A stretch of 64,000 nt of DNA from Anaerolineae bacterium (GCA_018645405.1 JABGOQ010000072.1:20528-84527), one strand, 5' to 3'; shown: positions 50,763-60,096, counted from the first letter of the stretch. Notes: a model not told the origin generated them from the sequence alone. Numbers and translations are program-made.

Positions 50763-50912
50763 ATGTTGTTCTCCCCGAAAGAGAAAGGCCAAGGTCTGGT
50801 AGAGTATGCGTTGATTCTTGTTTTGGTAGCCGTTGTTGTTCTTGCTGTATTGTTAATCCTCGGCCCGATCATTGGTAATGTTTTCAGTACTGTCAATAGT
50901 TCGCTTGTATAG
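50763..50912 (+). CDS. flp: Flp/Fap-type pilin
   Basis: A 49-residue prepilin, too short for usual ORF cut-offs. Its class-III-type leader ends at Gly9, followed by QGLVEYALILVLVAVVVLA. This is the Flp motif, with Glu at +5 and Tyr at +6 of the mature protein. The hydrophobic helix is followed by a short polar tail (GNVFSTVNSSLV). A perfect SD (AAGGAGGTG) lies 7-8 bases upstream. A promoter in front and a terminator right behind suggest it is expressed separately and more strongly than the assembly genes. No prepilin peptidase gene is in the window. Confidence 0.93.
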   Translation: MLFSPKEKGQGLVEYALILVLVAVVVLAVLLILGPIIGNVFSTVNSSLV

Positions 50913-50941
50913 TACGTAAAATTTCAGTATGTAACAATGTA

Positions 50942-50984
50942 AAAAAGGTGGGATGCCGTCGTTTAGACAGCATCCCACCTTTTT
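50942..50984 (+). terminator. Intrinsic terminator after flp
   Basis: A 15-bp stem (50942-50956 with 50970-50984) with a T-run at the 3' end, separating the pilin transcript from the tad assembly genes. Confidence 0.9.
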
Positions 50985-51081
50985 CCTATAAATTTATGTG
51001 ATTTTCCTGCTATAATTCGTTTGTTCATTTTAATATTCTGGATATTTGACGAAAGTGTTTGAGTGAAAAGAGGAGTTAATT

Positions 51082-52176
51082 ATGCGTCGTGGAAGAATTT
51101 TTATCTACTTGGCACTGATCCTGTTGGTAGCCCTTGCTGGAGCGTTTTTGTTTTTGCGGAGCCGAGCTACCCCAGAAGAGACAGCTGCGCCTGCTCCTGC
51201 TTTGGTTGATATTGTTATAGCCCAGCAAAATATCCCGCAGGGGGCTGAAATTACCGAAGATGTTTTGGGTAAAATATCTTTACCAGAAGGGACGGATTTT
51301 GGGGTCATGTTTAGGTATGACCAAAGAAATGAGCAAATTGTTGGTAAAATAGCTAAATATCCGATTGAGCAGGGTGTGGTAATCACACAGCCAATGATTG
51401 GTAATTCTGGAGATATCGCATCAACTGGACCTGAATGGGCAAACTTAATCTCTCCTGGGATGACAGCGATTTCTATACCAACATCTCGGCTGTCGTCCGT
51501 AGCTTACGGCGTTGCCGATGGTGCGCATGTAAACGTTATTGCTTGTTTTCTCTTTGTTGATATTGATTCTGGTTTCCAATCTAAATTACCGAACAGGACA
51601 GCTTTTGTCTCCCAGTCGGGCGTTCCTCCAGAAGGTGCTCCTAGTTTATCTGCGAGTGTAAGCGCAGGGCAAACAGGTGAAGCATCTGGAGCAGCCCAAG
51701 GGCGTGCGGAGCTTGATCCTACTTTCCAGCAGCCGATTTATATCGTTCCTTCAGAAGAGCAGCGCCCACGCCCTGTCTGTCAAACCATCTTCCAAGATGT
51801 CACTGTATTAAAACTGGGAGATTTCCCTGTAGATGGTCAGCAAGCGACTACGACCACGGACGAAGATGCTCCACCTCCAGCTCCAGGCGAGGAGACTAGC
51901 GAAACAACTGCTGCTCCTGATGTCGTTACTCTAATCGTTTCTCCTCAGGATGCAACTTCCTTGACCTATATGCTATTTGGGGGAGCAAAATTGACATTGA
52001 CTTTGCGAGGCGCAAGCGATATATCTAGAGTAGAAACAGAAGCTGCAACCTTGCAATTTCTTCTTAGCCAATACGCAATCCCTGTCCCTGCAAAACTTCC
52101 ATATGGGGCTGAACCGCGAATTGATTCATTGTTGGAGCCTGTTTTAGAAAATGATGCTAATCCAAATGGCCAATAA
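51082..52176 (+). CDS. cpaB: Flp pilus assembly protein CpaB/RcpC-like
   Basis: A 364-residue protein with one N-terminal helix (about 6-26) and an SAF domain (about 40-120: VDIVIAQQNIPQGAEITEDVLG and KYPIEQGVVITQPMIG). A domain of the RcpC type follows with ISPGMTAISIPTSRLSS, a Pro/Thr/Glu-rich linker (about 255-285), and VTLIVSPQDATSLTYMLFGGAKLTLTLRG. In diderms CpaB works with the outer-membrane secretin; no secretin gene is here, which fits a single-membrane envelope. GAGGAG precedes the ATG. Confidence 0.9.
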   Translation: MRRGRIFIYLALILLVALAGAFLFLRSRATPEETAAPAPALVDIVIAQQNIPQGAEITEDVLGKISLPEGTDFGVMFRYDQRNEQIVGKIAKYPIEQGVVITQPMIGNSGDIASTGPEWANLISPGMTAISIPTSRLSSVAYGVADGAHVNVIACFLFVDIDSGFQSKLPNRTAFVSQSGVPPEGAPSLSASVSAGQTGEASGAAQGRAELDPTFQQPIYIVPSEEQRPRPVCQTIFQDVTVLKLGDFPVDGQQATTTTDEDAPPPAPGEETSETTAAPDVVTLIVSPQDATSLTYMLFGGAKLTLTLRGASDISRVETEAATLQFLLSQYAIPVPAKLPYGAEPRIDSLLEPVLENDANPNGQ

Positions 52177-52231
52177 TACGGTAAAGAATCTTTAGATGCG
52201 AAGGTGAGATTAGTCGAGTCGCGGAGACCGC

Positions 52232-53452
52232 ATGGCAACCAATAATAAATTTAGAGTGCTAATTGTTGATGATGTAGCAGAAACAAGAGAAAATGTTCGG
52301 AAACTTCTTCAGTTTGAATCAGACGTCGATGTTGTTGGTGTAGCGCGCACAGGTCGAGAGGCAATCGAAATTGCGCGCGAGATTGAGCCAGACGTCATTT
52401 TGATGGATATTAATATGCCTGATATGGATGGCATTGCCGCTACAGAGGCCATACGTCAGAAAAGTCACTTTGTTCAAGTCGTAATTTTGTCTGTACAAGG
52501 CGATCAAAATTATATGCGACGCGCTATGTTGGCTGGAGCTCGAGACTTTCTTACCAAGCCGCCTATGGGCGATGAGCTTATTTCTGCCATTCGTCGAGCA
52601 GGGACAATGGCGCATCAAGAGCGTGCAAAAGGCGGGACAACCTCAGCTGTAACAAGCAGTGGATTACCGTCAGTTCCTACCCTTTCTTCGTCTCAAGGAA
52701 AAATAATTACTGTATATTCTGGAAAGGGTGGTACAGGGTGTACGACTTTAGCGGTCAATCTTGGCGTTGCACTTCATAATGAGGAAACTCGTTCGGTAAT
52801 TGTGGATGGAAACCTTCAGTATGGTGATGTTGCTGTATTTATCAATGAACAAGGAAAAAATACTATTTTAGACTTAGCTACTATAGCTGACGAACTAGAT
52901 CCTGAAATAGTAGGAGACGTTATGGTTAAACATGGCGCCTCAGGTGTGCATGTTCTAGCCGCCCCATCGCGTCCTGAGCAAGCAGAGGCTGTATCGGGTG
53001 AGTGTTTTTTAAAAATTTTGCAGTATCTCCGCCGTTTATACGCTTATGTAATTGTTGATACCCCATCATTACTTACGGATGTTGTTCTGGCTTCAGTTGA
53101 TGAAAGCGATGTTGTTGTATTGATCTCGACACAAGATATTCCCGCAATCAAAAACACAAGATTGTTTCTTGATTTGGTGTCATCCTTGGGTGTCGATCGA
53201 AATCGTATTATTCTTACCATAAATCGTTACGATAAACGTATTGGTATTACACCCGAGAAAATAAGCGAAAATCTCAAGGTTGATGCGGCAGCAATAATCC
53301 CTCTTGATGAGCGTGTCGTTATACCATCAGTTAATCGAGGAGTTCCTTTTATCCTAGGGAATAAGGCACAGCCATCTAGCCGGGGAATTCTTTCTCTGGC
53401 AGAGAATGTTCGTACACGTATTCTTTCTATTGAAATGGAAGATGAGGCATAG
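52232..53452 (+). CDS. tadZ: Pilus assembly ATPase-like protein TadZ/CpaE (receiver + MinD-like)
   Basis: A 406-residue protein. Residues 1-125 form a receiver domain with intact acidic residues (Asp13-Asp14), phosphoacceptor Asp59 (LMDINMPDMDG) and Lys109. Residues about 155-400 are a MinD/ParA-like domain with GKGGTGCTT (164-172): the signature Lys is kept but the P-loop Lys is replaced by Cys, the atypical state usual in TadZ. TadZ localises the pilus machine. Because the receiver keeps its phosphorylation site, it may be a true phosphorylation target, in contrast with many TadZ proteins. Confidence 0.93.
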   Translation: MATNNKFRVLIVDDVAETRENVRKLLQFESDVDVVGVARTGREAIEIAREIEPDVILMDINMPDMDGIAATEAIRQKSHFVQVVILSVQGDQNYMRRAMLAGARDFLTKPPMGDELISAIRRAGTMAHQERAKGGTTSAVTSSGLPSVPTLSSSQGKIITVYSGKGGTGCTTLAVNLGVALHNEETRSVIVDGNLQYGDVAVFINEQGKNTILDLATIADELDPEIVGDVMVKHGASGVHVLAAPSRPEQAEAVSGECFLKILQYLRRLYAYVIVDTPSLLTDVVLASVDESDVVVLISTQDIPAIKNTRLFLDLVSSLGVDRNRIILTINRYDKRIGITPEKISENLKVDAAAIIPLDERVVIPSVNRGVPFILGNKAQPSSRGILSLAENVRTRILSIEMEDEA

Positions 53453-53478
53453 GCAAGGTAATCTGGAGATAATTAATA

Positions 53479-54891
53479 ATGTCGTTGCTAAAAAGAATTG
53501 AACAAGGGCAAAATTCTTCCTCGGAAAAAAAAGCACTTGGGGAACAAAAAGTTGAGGGAGCCTCGCGCTTAGGATCGTTGCAAGCGAGGAGAGCAAATGC
53601 GCCTAACACAACCCCACAATCAGGAACGTATTACGATTTAAAAACTCGTGTCCAAAACAAATTGCTTGCAGAGATTGATCCTTCTACAGACATCTCGCAG
53701 ACGGAAGAGGTTCGTCGCTCTATTCAAGATTTATTTGAGCAAATTTTAGCTGAAGAAAATATTGTTCTTTCTAGACCAGAAAGGCATCGTCTTTTTGAGC
53801 AAATTACAGCTGAAATTTTGGGGTTTGGCCCTTTAGAGTCTCTTTTAGGTGATGATAGCCTCACAGAGATTATGGTTAACGGTGCAAAAAATATTTATAT
53901 TGAAAGAAAAGGGAGGTTGCATCGTGTGCCTGTAACCTTTGAGAGCGATGAGCATGTGATGCGTATTATCGACAGAATTGTTGCCCCTCTTGGGAGACGT
54001 ATTGACGAGTCAAGTCCGTATGTGGATGCGCGTTTACCTGATGGTTCGCGTGTAAATGCTGTTGTCCCGCCGATTTCTCTTGTTGGGCCCACACTAACAA
54101 TTCGTAAGTTTTCCAAGAATCCAATCACGATTGAGCAACTAATACAATTCGGCTCAATTACACCTGAGGCTTTGCAGTTTATGAAGGCTTGTGTTGAAGC
54201 TAGATTAAACGTTGTTATTTCTGGGGGAACTGGGTCTGGTAAGACCACACTACTAAATGTCATGTCGTCTTTTATTCCTGCAGATGAACGGATTTTGACG
54301 ATTGAGAACGCAGCCGAAGTTCAGTTAAGGCAAGAGCATGTTGTTACCCTAGAATCTCGCCCTGCGAATATTGAAGGACGTGGAGAAATAACAATTCAAC
54401 AATTAGTTGTTAATTCACTGCGTATGCGACCAGATCGTATCATTGTTGGAGAGATTCGTGATGAAGCAGCTTTGGATATGTTACAGGCTATGAACACAGG
54501 TCATGATGGCTCCATGACTACAGCTCACTCCAACAGCCCACGCGATACACTTTCGCGCCTTGAAACAATGACCTTGATGGCGGGTATGGATTTACCAGTC
54601 AGAGCGATTCGAGAACAAATCTCATCAGCGATTGATGTGGTGTGTCATCAGGCGCGTATGCGGGATGGGTCGCGACGCGTTACCTTTATTACTGAAGTTA
54701 GCGGAATGGAAGGGGATGTGATTACAACAACAGATATATTTGCGTTTGAGCAAACAGGCGTTGAAGAAGGAAAGGTAATAGGGAGGTTAAGACCTACTGG
54801 ATTGCGCCCTAAATTTATGGACAAAATTGAGGCAACAGGTATTAATTTACCCCCGTCTATCTTTGGAATTGGCGAAAGAAGACGGTACTAG
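53479..54891 (+). CDS. tadA: Pilus assembly ATPase TadA/CpaF
   Basis: A 470-residue secretion ATPase. A flexible N-terminus (about 1-50) is followed by the N-domain with AEILGFGPLESLLGDDSLTEIMVNG and KFSKNPITIEQLI. The motor has Walker A GGTGSGKTT (249-257), the Asp box, Walker B RPDRIIVGEIRDEAALDML and the His box TGHDGSMTTAHSNS. It powers Flp pilus extension (and probably retraction) with TadB/TadC. It follows tadZ by 26 bases. Confidence 0.96.
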   Translation: MSLLKRIEQGQNSSSEKKALGEQKVEGASRLGSLQARRANAPNTTPQSGTYYDLKTRVQNKLLAEIDPSTDISQTEEVRRSIQDLFEQILAEENIVLSRPERHRLFEQITAEILGFGPLESLLGDDSLTEIMVNGAKNIYIERKGRLHRVPVTFESDEHVMRIIDRIVAPLGRRIDESSPYVDARLPDGSRVNAVVPPISLVGPTLTIRKFSKNPITIEQLIQFGSITPEALQFMKACVEARLNVVISGGTGSGKTTLLNVMSSFIPADERILTIENAAEVQLRQEHVVTLESRPANIEGRGEITIQQLVVNSLRMRPDRIIVGEIRDEAALDMLQAMNTGHDGSMTTAHSNSPRDTLSRLETMTLMAGMDLPVRAIREQISSAIDVVCHQARMRDGSRRVTFITEVSGMEGDVITTTDIFAFEQTGVEEGKVIGRLRPTGLRPKFMDKIEATGINLPPSIFGIGERRRY

Positions 54892-54920
54892 ATTAGCAAC
54901 AGAAATAGCGGAATCTACTA

Positions 54921-55880
54921 ATGGATACTACTTTATTTTTTATTATTGCGGCAGTTCTTTTGTTTGTGTTGCTTATAGCGGGAATTGTCTTGTCTTCAAA
55001 CAGCGAACGGAATTTAGTTGAAGACAGGCTGGGGCGCTACATAGAAGAAGACGGGCAAGATCCAAGCGCAGACGATGAAACGTCTTTTATGACAGAGTGG
55101 GTAAATCGGCGTGTTGAAAAATCTTCAAGGGGGGATAAAGTCAAGAGAGCTCTTGCGCGAGCTGATTTGAAATTCAAAGTGGCTGAATACTACGCAGTAG
55201 TAATCATGGCTGTGACTGTGTTATCTCTTCTAGCTGGATTCTTGGGCGGAAGAAGTATTATTTCATTTGGCATAGGTGCGGTTGTTGGTGGGATAATTCC
55301 AAATACGTATGTGCGTAGTCAGCAGAGAAAAAGGCTTAAGGAATTTGACAACCAATTACCAGATATGATTAACCTAATGGTAAATGGTTTACGAGCTGGA
55401 TATTCTACCATGCAGGCAATGGAGGCTGTCAGTAAAGAGCTTCCCGCACCTATTTCTGATGAGTTTCGTCGGGTTGTCCAAGAGATGCAACTAGGTGTTC
55501 CTATGGGAAGGGCACTGGATAATCTCTTGCGCCGTATTCCTAGTGAAGATTTAGATTTTATGATTACAGCGATTAATGTTCAGCGGGAAGTTGGCGGCAA
55601 CCTTGCTGAGATTCTTGATACCATTTCATTTACGATTCGCGAACGTATTCGTATCAAAGGTGAGATTCAGGTTTTAACATCGCAGGTAAGACAATCTGCA
55701 AAGATACTTTCCTTGGTTCCAGTTTTCTTATCTGTTTATCTTTGGTTTGCAAATAACAAGTATATGAGAAATCTTTTCCTAAGGGGAAACACTTGTGGTT
55801 TTGGTGTTCTTGGAGCAGGGCTTGTTTTGATTATATTAGGGTATATAGTTATGATGAAAATAGCGGATATCGAGGTGTAG
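54921..55880 (+). CDS. tadB: Pilus platform protein TadB
   Basis: A 319-residue inner-membrane protein. N-terminal helix, a cytosolic linker with FMTEWVNRRVEKSSRGDKVK, two helices, then the T2SSF domain (about 140-265) with LPDMINLMVNGLRAGYSTMQAME and ITAINVQREVGGNLAEILD, and terminal helices. It is the TadB half of the platform. It is followed immediately by tadC. Confidence 0.93.
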   Translation: MDTTLFFIIAAVLLFVLLIAGIVLSSNSERNLVEDRLGRYIEEDGQDPSADDETSFMTEWVNRRVEKSSRGDKVKRALARADLKFKVAEYYAVVIMAVTVLSLLAGFLGGRSIISFGIGAVVGGIIPNTYVRSQQRKRLKEFDNQLPDMINLMVNGLRAGYSTMQAMEAVSKELPAPISDEFRRVVQEMQLGVPMGRALDNLLRRIPSEDLDFMITAINVQREVGGNLAEILDTISFTIRERIRIKGEIQVLTSQVRQSAKILSLVPVFLSVYLWFANNKYMRNLFLRGNTCGFGVLGAGLVLIILGYIVMMKIADIEV

Positions 55881-55881
55881 T

Positions 55882-56853
55882 ATGGAGAATATTCCTTGGG
55901 CATGGATAATAATAGGTTTTATTGTCGTTGGTGGCGTTATTGCTTTAGTTGTTGCTGGGCAACGAGAGGCATCTTCTGAAGAAGATGATTTGCTCGCCTC
56001 GCGCTTGGTTGAATTTAGTGAGCGAGGTGAGGTAGCATCTCTTGAGGAAATTGAACTTTCCCAGCCTTTTCGTGAGCGTGTTATTTTACCTATCCTCTTG
56101 CGTGTCGGAGAATTATCGGCGCGGTTCACTCCACAACACCTGATAGAAGATACAGAACTGAAAATTGAGTTAGCAGGGAATCCAATCCGTGCGGGCGCAT
56201 CAACCTTTTTGGCTTCTCGTTTTGTAATTGCTGGTGTTTTAGGTTCTTTTTTAACTATTATATTTACATTTGCTCCTCAATCTGGGACAATGGAGAATAT
56301 TAACCCTTATATTGTTGTTCCCTTATTTACTGTTATTGGGTTTTTCTTTCCACAACTTTGGTTGCAGAGCAAAATTGACCGGCGTCAAAAAGAAATTCAG
56401 AAGGCTATGCCAGATGCTCTTGATTTGTTGACTATTTGCGTTGAAGCTGGCTTGGGTTTTGACGCTGCTATGTCAAAGGTAAGTGAAAAATGGGATAATG
56501 AACTCTCCCTTTCTTTCGCAAGAGCGATTAGAGAGGTGCAGCTTGGTAAATTAAGACGAGATGCTCTTAAAGATATGTCCGACCGAATTGGTATTGCTGA
56601 GATGACCAGTTTTATTGCCGCTGTGATTCAAAGTGAACAATTGGGTGTGAGTATGGCAAAAGTCTTGCGCATTCAATCTGAGCAGATGCGGATTAAGCGC
56701 CGTCAAAGAGCAGAGGAAGAGGCGCATAAGGCTCCTGTAAAGATGATTATCCCAATGGCATTTCTTACATTTCCATCTATTTTTATTGTCTTATTGGCAC
56801 CGGCAGCTTTTAGTATGATGGAAAATTTTGTGGGACAAGGAATAGGTGGCTAA
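55882..56853 (+). CDS. tadC: Pilus platform protein TadC
   Basis: A 323-residue protein with an N-terminal helix, two middle helices, a T2SSF domain (about 165-290: MPDALDLLTICVEAGLGFDAAM and FIAAVIQSEQLGVSMAKVLR) and a final helix. It pairs with TadB. It begins one base after the tadB stop. The usual small TadE/TadF pseudopilin genes do not follow; the next gene is comF. Confidence 0.93.
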   Translation: MENIPWAWIIIGFIVVGGVIALVVAGQREASSEEDDLLASRLVEFSERGEVASLEEIELSQPFRERVILPILLRVGELSARFTPQHLIEDTELKIELAGNPIRAGASTFLASRFVIAGVLGSFLTIIFTFAPQSGTMENINPYIVVPLFTVIGFFFPQLWLQSKIDRRQKEIQKAMPDALDLLTICVEAGLGFDAAMSKVSEKWDNELSLSFARAIREVQLGKLRRDALKDMSDRIGIAEMTSFIAAVIQSEQLGVSMAKVLRIQSEQMRIKRRQRAEEEAHKAPVKMIIPMAFLTFPSIFIVLLAPAAFSMMENFVGQGIGG

Positions 56854-56858
56854 TAGCC

Positions 56859-57598
56859 TTGAACAACTCTTGGCGTACAAAATATCCTCTTTATCGTTTG
56901 TTTTGGGCAGGTATAGATTTGTTATACCCACCTCTTTGTGGGGGATGTGCTAAAAGTGGGGCGAGGTGGTGTGAAGACTGCAAAAAAAATGTTGTGCCAA
57001 TTCCTGATCTAAAATGTGAAATTTGTGGTTTGGCTCAACTGAAAGAAGGGATTTGTTTGTCTTGTCAAAAGGCACTCCCCGCCTTTCAAAGTTCGCAATC
57101 TTGGGTGGTTTTTGAAGGACCAATTCGCAAGGCTTTACATCGTATTAAATATCGTCAGGATTTAGGTTTGGGTGATGCTCTTGCAGCAGAAATGCTGGAT
57201 TATGTTAATAATTTGAATTGGCATATTGATATGGTAATCCCTGTACCTTTGGAAAAAAAACGTTTCAAAGAACGCGGATATAATCAGGTTGGGTTAATCG
57301 CTCGTCCACTGGCTCTTGCTAAAAACTGGAACTATGCTCCTCGCTCCCTCAAACGAGCAAAGGAAACGGTTTCGCAGGTAGGGCTTTCAGCGGATGAGCG
57401 CAAAAAAAATGTGCATAGCGCCTTTGTTGCAGATAGTAGAAAAGTTGCTGGAAAATCTATTTTGGTTGTAGGTGATGTTTCCACAACGGGGCAACCCTAA
57501 ATTCATGTGCGAAGGCGCTGATGAAAGGCGGTGCTCGTGAGGTTTATGCCCTCTCTCTTGCCAGAGCATTGCCGCGTCATGGTCTTAAGACCGTCTGA
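56859..57598 (+). pseudogene. comF: ComF family protein, interrupted by a one-base frameshift
   Basis: The frame codes for a ComF protein: zinc-ribbon cysteines (CGGCAKSG...CEDCKK, CEICG...CLSCQ) and a phosphoribosyltransferase-like domain with IPVPLEKKRFKERGYNQV. It then stops at 57498-57500 after VVGDVSTTGQP. Adding one G to the run CGGGGC near 57487-57490 restores the family ending TTGATLNSCAKALMKGGA and continues to TGA 57596-57598. So this is a pseudogene or a sequencing or assembly error in a G-run. The PRPP motif reads VGDV instead of VDDV even in the restored form. ComF helps natural transformation in several bacteria. Start TTG, close behind tadC. Confidence 0.85.
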
Positions 57599-57622
57599 AT
57601 CCATTCTAAATTAGGAGGAACG

Positions 57623-58189
57623 ATGACACACGAAGTGCAAGTTTTCGGAAAAAATATGGAAGTGACTGATAATATTCATGACTATGTTTCCGACAAGGCA
57701 AATAATCTAGACCGTTATCTTAAGGAAATCGAAAATACTCGTGTAGACCTTTCTTATGTCAAAACTGCACGTAGCGCGGCAGATCGTCAGGTTGCGCAAA
57801 TTACTGTTCGGGGACCTCGTATTCTTTTGCGAACAGAGGAAAGAGCAGATGATATTTTGGCAGCATTTGATACCGCCATGAATAAAATGAAGCGTCAGAT
57901 TGAGCGCTTTATAGGTAAACGAAAACGGGGCAGAAGAGGTGATGGGCGATCTGCGGCAGAGGTAGCTCCTTCTTCAGTTAAAGAAAATATTGAAGATGAT
58001 GAGATAACCATTGCCCGTCATAAAAGATTCACTGTCTATCCGATGCTGGTAGAGGAAGCCTTTGAACAGATGCAATTGCTGGAACATGATAATTTCTTTA
58101 TCTTTTACAATGGTGAGACGGATGCGATAAACGTTCTTTACAGACGCCGCGATGGGAGCTACGGACTCATTGAACCAGAAATTGCCTGA
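57623..58189 (+). CDS. hpf: Ribosome hibernation promoting factor (long HPF/RaiA)
   Basis: A 188-residue long-form HPF. The N-terminal S30AE domain (about 1-100) has VFGKNMEVTDNIHDYVSDKA. A basic linker follows, then the C-terminal dimerisation domain (about 130-185) with RHKRFTVYPMLVEEAFEQMQL and NVLYRRRDGSYGLIEP. Long HPF joins two 70S ribosomes into inactive 100S dimers. TAGGAGGAA is the SD. The comF-hpf order is common in bacteria. Confidence 0.95.
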   Translation: MTHEVQVFGKNMEVTDNIHDYVSDKANNLDRYLKEIENTRVDLSYVKTARSAADRQVAQITVRGPRILLRTEERADDILAAFDTAMNKMKRQIERFIGKRKRGRRGDGRSAAEVAPSSVKENIEDDEITIARHKRFTVYPMLVEEAFEQMQLLEHDNFFIFYNGETDAINVLYRRRDGSYGLIEPEIA

Positions 58190-58216
58190 ACTAGAAGAGC
58201 TTGTTTAATTAAACGA

Positions 58217-58252
58217 ACAGAAACTGACTCGAATTTTCGAGTCAGTTTCTGT
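58217..58252 (+). terminator. Hairpin terminator after hpf
   Basis: A 16-17 bp perfect inverted repeat (58217-58233 with 58236-58252) between hpf and folE, without a strong T-run. Confidence 0.65.
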
Positions 58253-58261
58253 CTAAAGTGA

Positions 58262-58891
58262 ATGATGAAAAAAACTAACTTTGAAAAGAACTTAAAAGAG
58301 AACGATTCTGCTTTTGACAGCAAAACTATTGAAGAAGCCGCAAAAAATATTCTTCTCGCTGTTGGTGAAGATCCCAACCGAGAAGGTTTGCGCCGCACTC
58401 CACTTAGAGTTGCGCAGGCGTACGACGAGCTTCTTGCGGGCTATAACACAGACCCAGAAAAAATCATCAACGGCGCCCTCTTTCATGTTGAATACGATGA
58501 AATGGTACTTGTTCGGGATATTGAGTTTTACAGCCTTTGTGAACACCATATGCTGCCTGTTATGGGGCGTGCTCATGTTGCTTATATTCCCAACGGAAAA
58601 GTGCTTGGCCTCTCAAAAATTCCCCGTATCGTGGATATGTTTGCCCGCCGCCTTCAGGTACAAGAACGAATGACGCGCGAGATTGCCGATTTCATTCAAG
58701 ATTTGCTCAAACCGCAAGGTGTGGCGGTTGTTGTTGAAGGTTTGCATCTGTGTATGATGATGCGCGGCATCAAGCAGCATACCGCTCGCATGACAACCTC
58801 TGCTATGCGCGGCGCATTTCTGGCAAATTTGGCAACCCGCCAGGAATTTTTGGATAATATTTCTCGTGGCGCATCTGCGTTGCGAGTATAA
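58262..58891 (+). CDS. folE: GTP cyclohydrolase I
   Basis: A 209-residue enzyme that starts pterin/folate synthesis from GTP. It shows [18 protein letters not shown] (about 40), the zinc motif [34 protein letters not shown], and [23 protein letters not shown] with the second zinc Cys and the catalytic histidine. It is of the FolE type I. It starts ten bases after a hairpin, so its promoter is probably upstream of hpf or within that hairpin region. Convergent with folB. Confidence 0.96.
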   Translation: MMKKTNFEKNLKENDSAFDSKTIEEAAKNILLAVGEDPNREGLRRTPLRVAQAYDELLAGYNTDPEKIINGALFHVEYDEMVLVRDIEFYSLCEHHMLPVMGRAHVAYIPNGKVLGLSKIPRIVDMFARRLQVQERMTREIADFIQDLLKPQGVAVVVEGLHLCMMMRGIKQHTARMTTSAMRGAFLANLATRQEFLDNISRGASALRV

Positions 58892-58899
58892 ATGAAATA

Positions 58900-58961
58900 A
58901 GGGATTCAGCCTTATGGGGGATAAAAAACCGCTTCGCACGTGGACGTAGGCTGGATTCCCT
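58900..58961. repeat. Imperfect inverted repeat between folE and folB
   Basis: AGGGATTCAGCC (58900-58911) and GGCTGGATTCCCT (58949-58961) can pair with one bulge over a 37-base loop. It lies between converging genes and overlaps the folB stop codon; it may act in termination. Confidence 0.45.
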
Positions 58962-59307
58962 AAGGACGTTCGATCTCTACCCCAACTTTTTCTACAAAAT
59001 CCATCGCCTCTGGCTTCTCTACGCGGACGAGCGTTTTTTTAACCCCAACTTCTCGCAAGCATAATTTAGCAATATCCTCTGCTAAGGCTTCTACCGTTAA
59101 ACGCTGAGCCTTCTCAGCATGCGTACGTATCTTTTGTGAAAGAGTATCGTAATTAATACAATCTTTAATCGAATCAGATTGAGCAGCTTGACGAATATCA
59201 GTATAGAGGATGATATTGATCAAAATATCTTGTGGTATTTCTCGTTCATGTGCATAGACACCAATAATGCCGTGAGCGCGTAGATTTCTAATGAGTATTT
59301 TATCCAT
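58960..59307 (-). CDS. folB: Dihydroneopterin aldolase
   Basis: A 115-residue FolB. It shows ILIRNLRAHGIIGVYAHERE at the start, a conserved Tyr in INYDTLSQKI (about 55), LTVEALAEDIA (about 75) with the Glu that binds pterin, and VRVEKPEAM with the catalytic Lys. It acts two steps after GTP cyclohydrolase I. Typical family length. It is on the opposite strand to folE. Confidence 0.94.
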   Translation of the reverse strand: MDKILIRNLRAHGIIGVYAHEREIPQDILINIILYTDIRQAAQSDSIKDCINYDTLSQKIRTHAEKAQRLTVEALAEDIAKLCLREVGVKKTLVRVEKPEAMDFVEKVGVEIERP

Positions 59308-59649
59308 TTAAAAACTTCTTATGTGAATTGCTCTAAGTTTAGCTCTTTTGCTATTAGCAGTAGTTATGATAAAGCAGGAAATAGACTTTATGAACCGCGC
59401 ACTATTTTACCAATGATATGAAGAATGGGGAAATAATTCAGAGCAGGAGATTTCCACAGAAAACAGCCTAAGCAAGGGGGGAATCTTGGTTTGAAAATTT
59501 TAAGGTTGAAATTACCTTTATCCCCTTGTTCTGACCTTGCAAATATGTTAGAATTTTCGCCCATTGACCCTTATATATATGGGGGATACATATAGTATTC
59601 GGCATATATGGCGTAAAACAAATGTTCTTGCGAAAGGAGAGTGCTTTTT
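59308..59649. other. Intergenic region upstream of nrdR
   Basis: 342 bases with no ORF of substance. It separates divergent folB and nrdR. The 3' half carries TATATA-rich palindrome-like segments (59565-59610) and the nrdR SD (AAAGGAGA). Nothing resembling a tRNA, small RNA or cobalamin riboswitch was recognised. Confidence 0.5.
59565..59610 (+). promoter_or_regulatory. Possible NrdR-box region
   Basis: Three short near-symmetric AT cores, TTATATATAT, ATACATATAGTAT and GCATATATGG, follow each other at about 15-base steps upstream of nrdR. NrdR binds paired palindromes with a TATATA-like core; the outer CAC/GTG of the consensus is missing, so support is weak. Confidence 0.3.
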
Positions 59650-60096
59650 ATGCGTTGCCCTTATTGTCAATATAAATCATCAAAAGTTGTAGATACTTCT
59701 CACGATAGTCAGGGAAATATCCGTCGTCGTCGCGAATGCCTTAGTTGTGAACAACGCTTTAGTAGTTATGAGCGTCCGATTTTAGCAACCCCGCTCATTG
59801 TTAAGCAGGATGACTCTCGAGAAAACTTTGACTATGAAAAACTGAAGCGCGGAATCAGTATTTCGTGCGCCAAACGTCCCGTCTCTGCGGCAGATATAGA
59901 GAGATTGGTTGGGCAAGTGGAGACAGAATTGCAGAAAATGGGGAAATCAGAAGTTTCATCCCGAATAATTGGTGACAAAGTGATCGAGGGGCTAAAAGAA
60001 CTTGATCAGGTAGCCTATATACGTTATGCCATCGTCTATTTAGAGATGGATAACCTGCACGTTCTTCGAGCAGAAATCGACGGCCTCTTAGAGTAA
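59650..60096 (+). CDS. nrdR: Transcriptional repressor NrdR
   Basis: A 148-residue regulator. The zinc ribbon has CPYC near residue 3 and CLSCEQRFSSYE near 32; an ATP-cone domain follows (about 48-138: FDYEKLKRGISISCAKRPVS and VAYIRYAIVYLEM). NrdR represses ribonucleotide reductase genes when bound to dATP. ATG 59650 is chosen; the GTG at 59641 is too close to the SD. It is followed by class II RNR, its expected target, after 82 bases. Confidence 0.96.
   Translation: MRCPYCQYKSSKVVDTSHDSQGNIRRRRECLSCEQRFSSYERPILATPLIVKQDDSRENFDYEKLKRGISISCAKRPVSAADIERLVGQVETELQKMGKSEVSSRIIGDKVIEGLKELDQVAYIRYAIVYLEMDNLHVLRAEIDGLLE

Noticed and set aside
59308..59649. Cobalamin riboswitch or tRNA before nrdR/nrdJ
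   Set aside because: The class II RNR needs B12, so a riboswitch was looked for; no conserved B12-box-like core and no cloverleaf was recognised by eye.
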